From JACVRX01 sp035697245 (lineage in GTDB: Bacteria; Actinomycetota; Actinomycetes; Jiangellales; Jiangellaceae), in the NCBI GenBank assembly GCA_035697245.1, contig DASSDH010000237.1, forward strand, positions 1 through 6,892: a DNA stretch of 6,892 nt. Reading direction: 5' to 3'. The notes under the pieces were generated by a model. The model was not told the origin of the DNA. It was given only the letters and a program-made list of their open reading frames with translations, and made no database searches. Positions 6,264 to 6,892 of this stretch are shown here, in pieces. Each line of letters begins with the position of its first letter. The first letter of the stretch is position 1. The position numbers and the translations under genes are program-made.

Positions 6264-6491
6264 GTGGCAGATACTGCCAAGGTGGTCAGCGGTCTGGGCA
6301 ATGACGACGGGAGCACCGCATCCCCCGTTCGGGCACGCCATTGGCGGATCGTCGACCGGCTGGGCGAGGAAGTCGTCCGCGAGCTGCGGCGTGACAGTCG
6401 TGCCGGTACAACACAACGAGAACTGGCTGAGCGGTACGGCATCAGCGTGAGCAGCGTAAAGCGCATCCTGCGCCAATTGATCTCAACCTGA
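6264..6491 (+). CDS. Small protein with resolvase-like helix-turn-helix
   Basis: A short protein, about 75 residues from the GTG at 6264 (69 from the GTG at 6282; the frame is open back to 6135). Its C-terminal half is a clear helix-turn-helix: GEEVVRELRRDSRAGTTQRE then LAERYGISVSSVKRILRQL. The pattern matches the HTH found at the end of serine resolvases/invertases and in orphan small proteins near actinobacterial mobile elements. The serine-recombinase catalytic domain is absent, so it is either a stand-alone DNA-binding protein or the tail of a lost recombinase. No good ribosome binding site precedes any start, which favours a remnant. The dyad TGGCAGATACTGCCA overlaps the proposed start and could be its own operator. 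Confidence 0.55.
   Translation: MADTAKVVSGLGNDDGSTASPVRARHWRIVDRLGEEVVRELRRDSRAGTTQRELAERYGISVSSVKRILRQLIST
6265..6279. repeat. Perfect inverted repeat TGGCAG-ATA-CTGCCA
   Basis: A 15-bp dyad with two perfect 6-bp arms at the proposed start of the small HTH gene. If the GTG at 6282 is the real start, it sits three bases upstream, in operator position. Otherwise it may be a recombination or target site of the neighbouring mobile DNA. Confidence 0.5.
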
Positions 6492-6623
6492 AGCGCTATT
6501 ACAGCGTATGGCTATCGCGGGTTGCGCTACTTCGGGCGCAACCTCACTCTGCCCCCTTGTCACCGTCGTGAGACCTTCCGGGCGCCCCGAGCGGAGCGCA
6601 TCCACTTCTGGCTCCCTTCTGTG
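6492..6623. other. Structured non-coding stretch between HTH gene and IS110 transposase end
   Basis: This stretch should contain the end of the insertion sequence, since it directly follows the transposase stop on the minus strand. It holds a perfect 8-bp hairpin GGTTGCGC/GCGCAACC (6520-6527 and 6536-6543, loop TACTTCGG). It also holds the 8-bp palindrome GGGCGCCC (6580-6587) and an interrupted stem GCGC-C-CCG-AG-CGG-A-GCGC (about 6582-6599). IS110 elements lack ordinary terminal inverted repeats, so the exact boundary cannot be read from one copy. Some members carry their bridge RNA next to the transposase gene, on the 3' side in the IS1111 group; these folds are compatible with that but do not show it. 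Confidence 0.4.
6520..6543. terminator. Hairpin GGTTGCGC / GCGCAACC
   Basis: An 8-bp perfect stem with an 8-base loop lies 28 bases after the small HTH gene stop and about 80 bases after the transposase stop on the other strand. It could terminate either transcript or be part of an IS-associated RNA. No T-tract is present. Confidence 0.4.
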
Positions 6624-6892
6624 TCAACCCGCCCTGCGTAGTGGGGTCTTAGGCTGGTTGGTGGCGGGTCCGGGAAGTGGCTTGTCCGAAGAGCCGGCAT
6701 CGGGATGAGAGTCGGTCACGCTGGAGTCAGAGTCGTTTCCCTGTTGCCCTCCCGGGCCCGTCCCTGGTTGCCGCATTGCGTCGTTGAGCATCTGTTGGTA
6801 GACGATGTCGGAGAGCCGTCTCTTGACGCACCGCATGGCTTCCATGGGTGCTTTGCCGTCGCTCTTCTTGCGGTCGTAGTAGTCCCGGCCTT
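6624..6892 (-). mobile_element. IS110-family transposase, C-terminal part, extends past window edge
   Basis: The last 89 residues of an IS110/IS116/IS902-type transposase. The visible GRDYYDRKKSDGKAPMEAMR and CVKRRLSDIVYQQMLNDA segments match the conserved C-terminal helical end of actinobacterial IS110 transposases. A variable hydrophilic tail follows (Q/G/S-rich, then GSSDKPLPGPATNQPKTPL), ending at TGA 6626-6624. The DEDD RuvC-like domain and the catalytic serine region lie outside the window, so intactness cannot be judged. IS110 enzymes recombine DNA as DEDD/serine recombinases guided by a bridge RNA, without a DDE mechanism. The frame continues to the window edge without a stop, so the ATG at 6845 is internal. 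Together with the neighbouring HTH remnant and the broken LysR gene it marks an insertion zone. Confidence 0.85.

Noticed and set aside
6500..6510. A TACAGCGTA match to TetR operator 2
   Set aside because: The 9-mer is identical to part of operator 2, but against CTTAC-N3-GTAAG it has two half-site mismatches, and a few such matches are expected by chance in a window this size. It is also far from the regulator.
6508..6708. A 66-residue plus-strand frame across the IS110 end
   Set aside because: It overlaps the transposase C-terminus and structured non-coding DNA, has no ribosome binding site, and its Ser/Gly/Pro composition is not protein-like.

Overview
The window looks like chromosomal DNA of a high-GC Gram-positive bacterium (Actinomycetota, perhaps Propionibacteriales or a relative). 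The basis is G/C-rich third codon positions, GTG starts, strong GGAGG-type ribosome binding sites, terminators without U-tracts, and protein types common in that phylum. I cannot place it to genus from sequence alone.

Left part (1-970). A GDT1/TMEM165-family membrane cation transporter is cut by the left edge on the minus strand. Divergent from it is a 57-residue CsbD-type stress protein with a strong RBS and a candidate stress-sigma promoter. A GC-rich hairpin separates csbD from a convergent, unrecognised 61-residue small ORF on the minus strand.

Middle part (1012-2880). A zinc-independent MDR/quinone-oxidoreductase-like enzyme (minus) is transcribed away from a TetR-family regulator (plus). 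The 160-base divergent region holds two 13-bp inverted repeats spaced 23 bp apart. They overlap the likely promoters, so this is most simply a locally autoregulated regulator-enzyme pair. The small 785-970 ORF may be the last gene of the oxidoreductase transcript. A perfect 15-bp-stem hairpin ends the TetR gene and also serves the convergent protease gene.

Right-centre part (2898-6138). A 699-residue secreted metalloprotease (signal peptide, HELEH plus downstream glutamate, InhA-like C-terminal beta domain) runs on the minus strand. Divergent from it is a LysR-type regulator in pieces: at least two and probably three or four frame changes, and no convincing intact start. It is either a pseudogene or a locally error-rich assembly.

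Right edge (6139-6892). An accessory segment holds a run of inverted repeats, a small protein with a resolvase-like helix-turn-helix, a structured non-coding stretch, and the C-terminal end of an IS110-family transposase leaving the window. The broken LysR gene next to mobile-element debris suggests an insertion/decay zone. I see no tRNA, rRNA or CRISPR array. No clearly new multi-gene system is evident; the best leads are the IS110 flank, the orphan HTH gene with its repeat cluster, and the small ORF beside the oxidoreductase.
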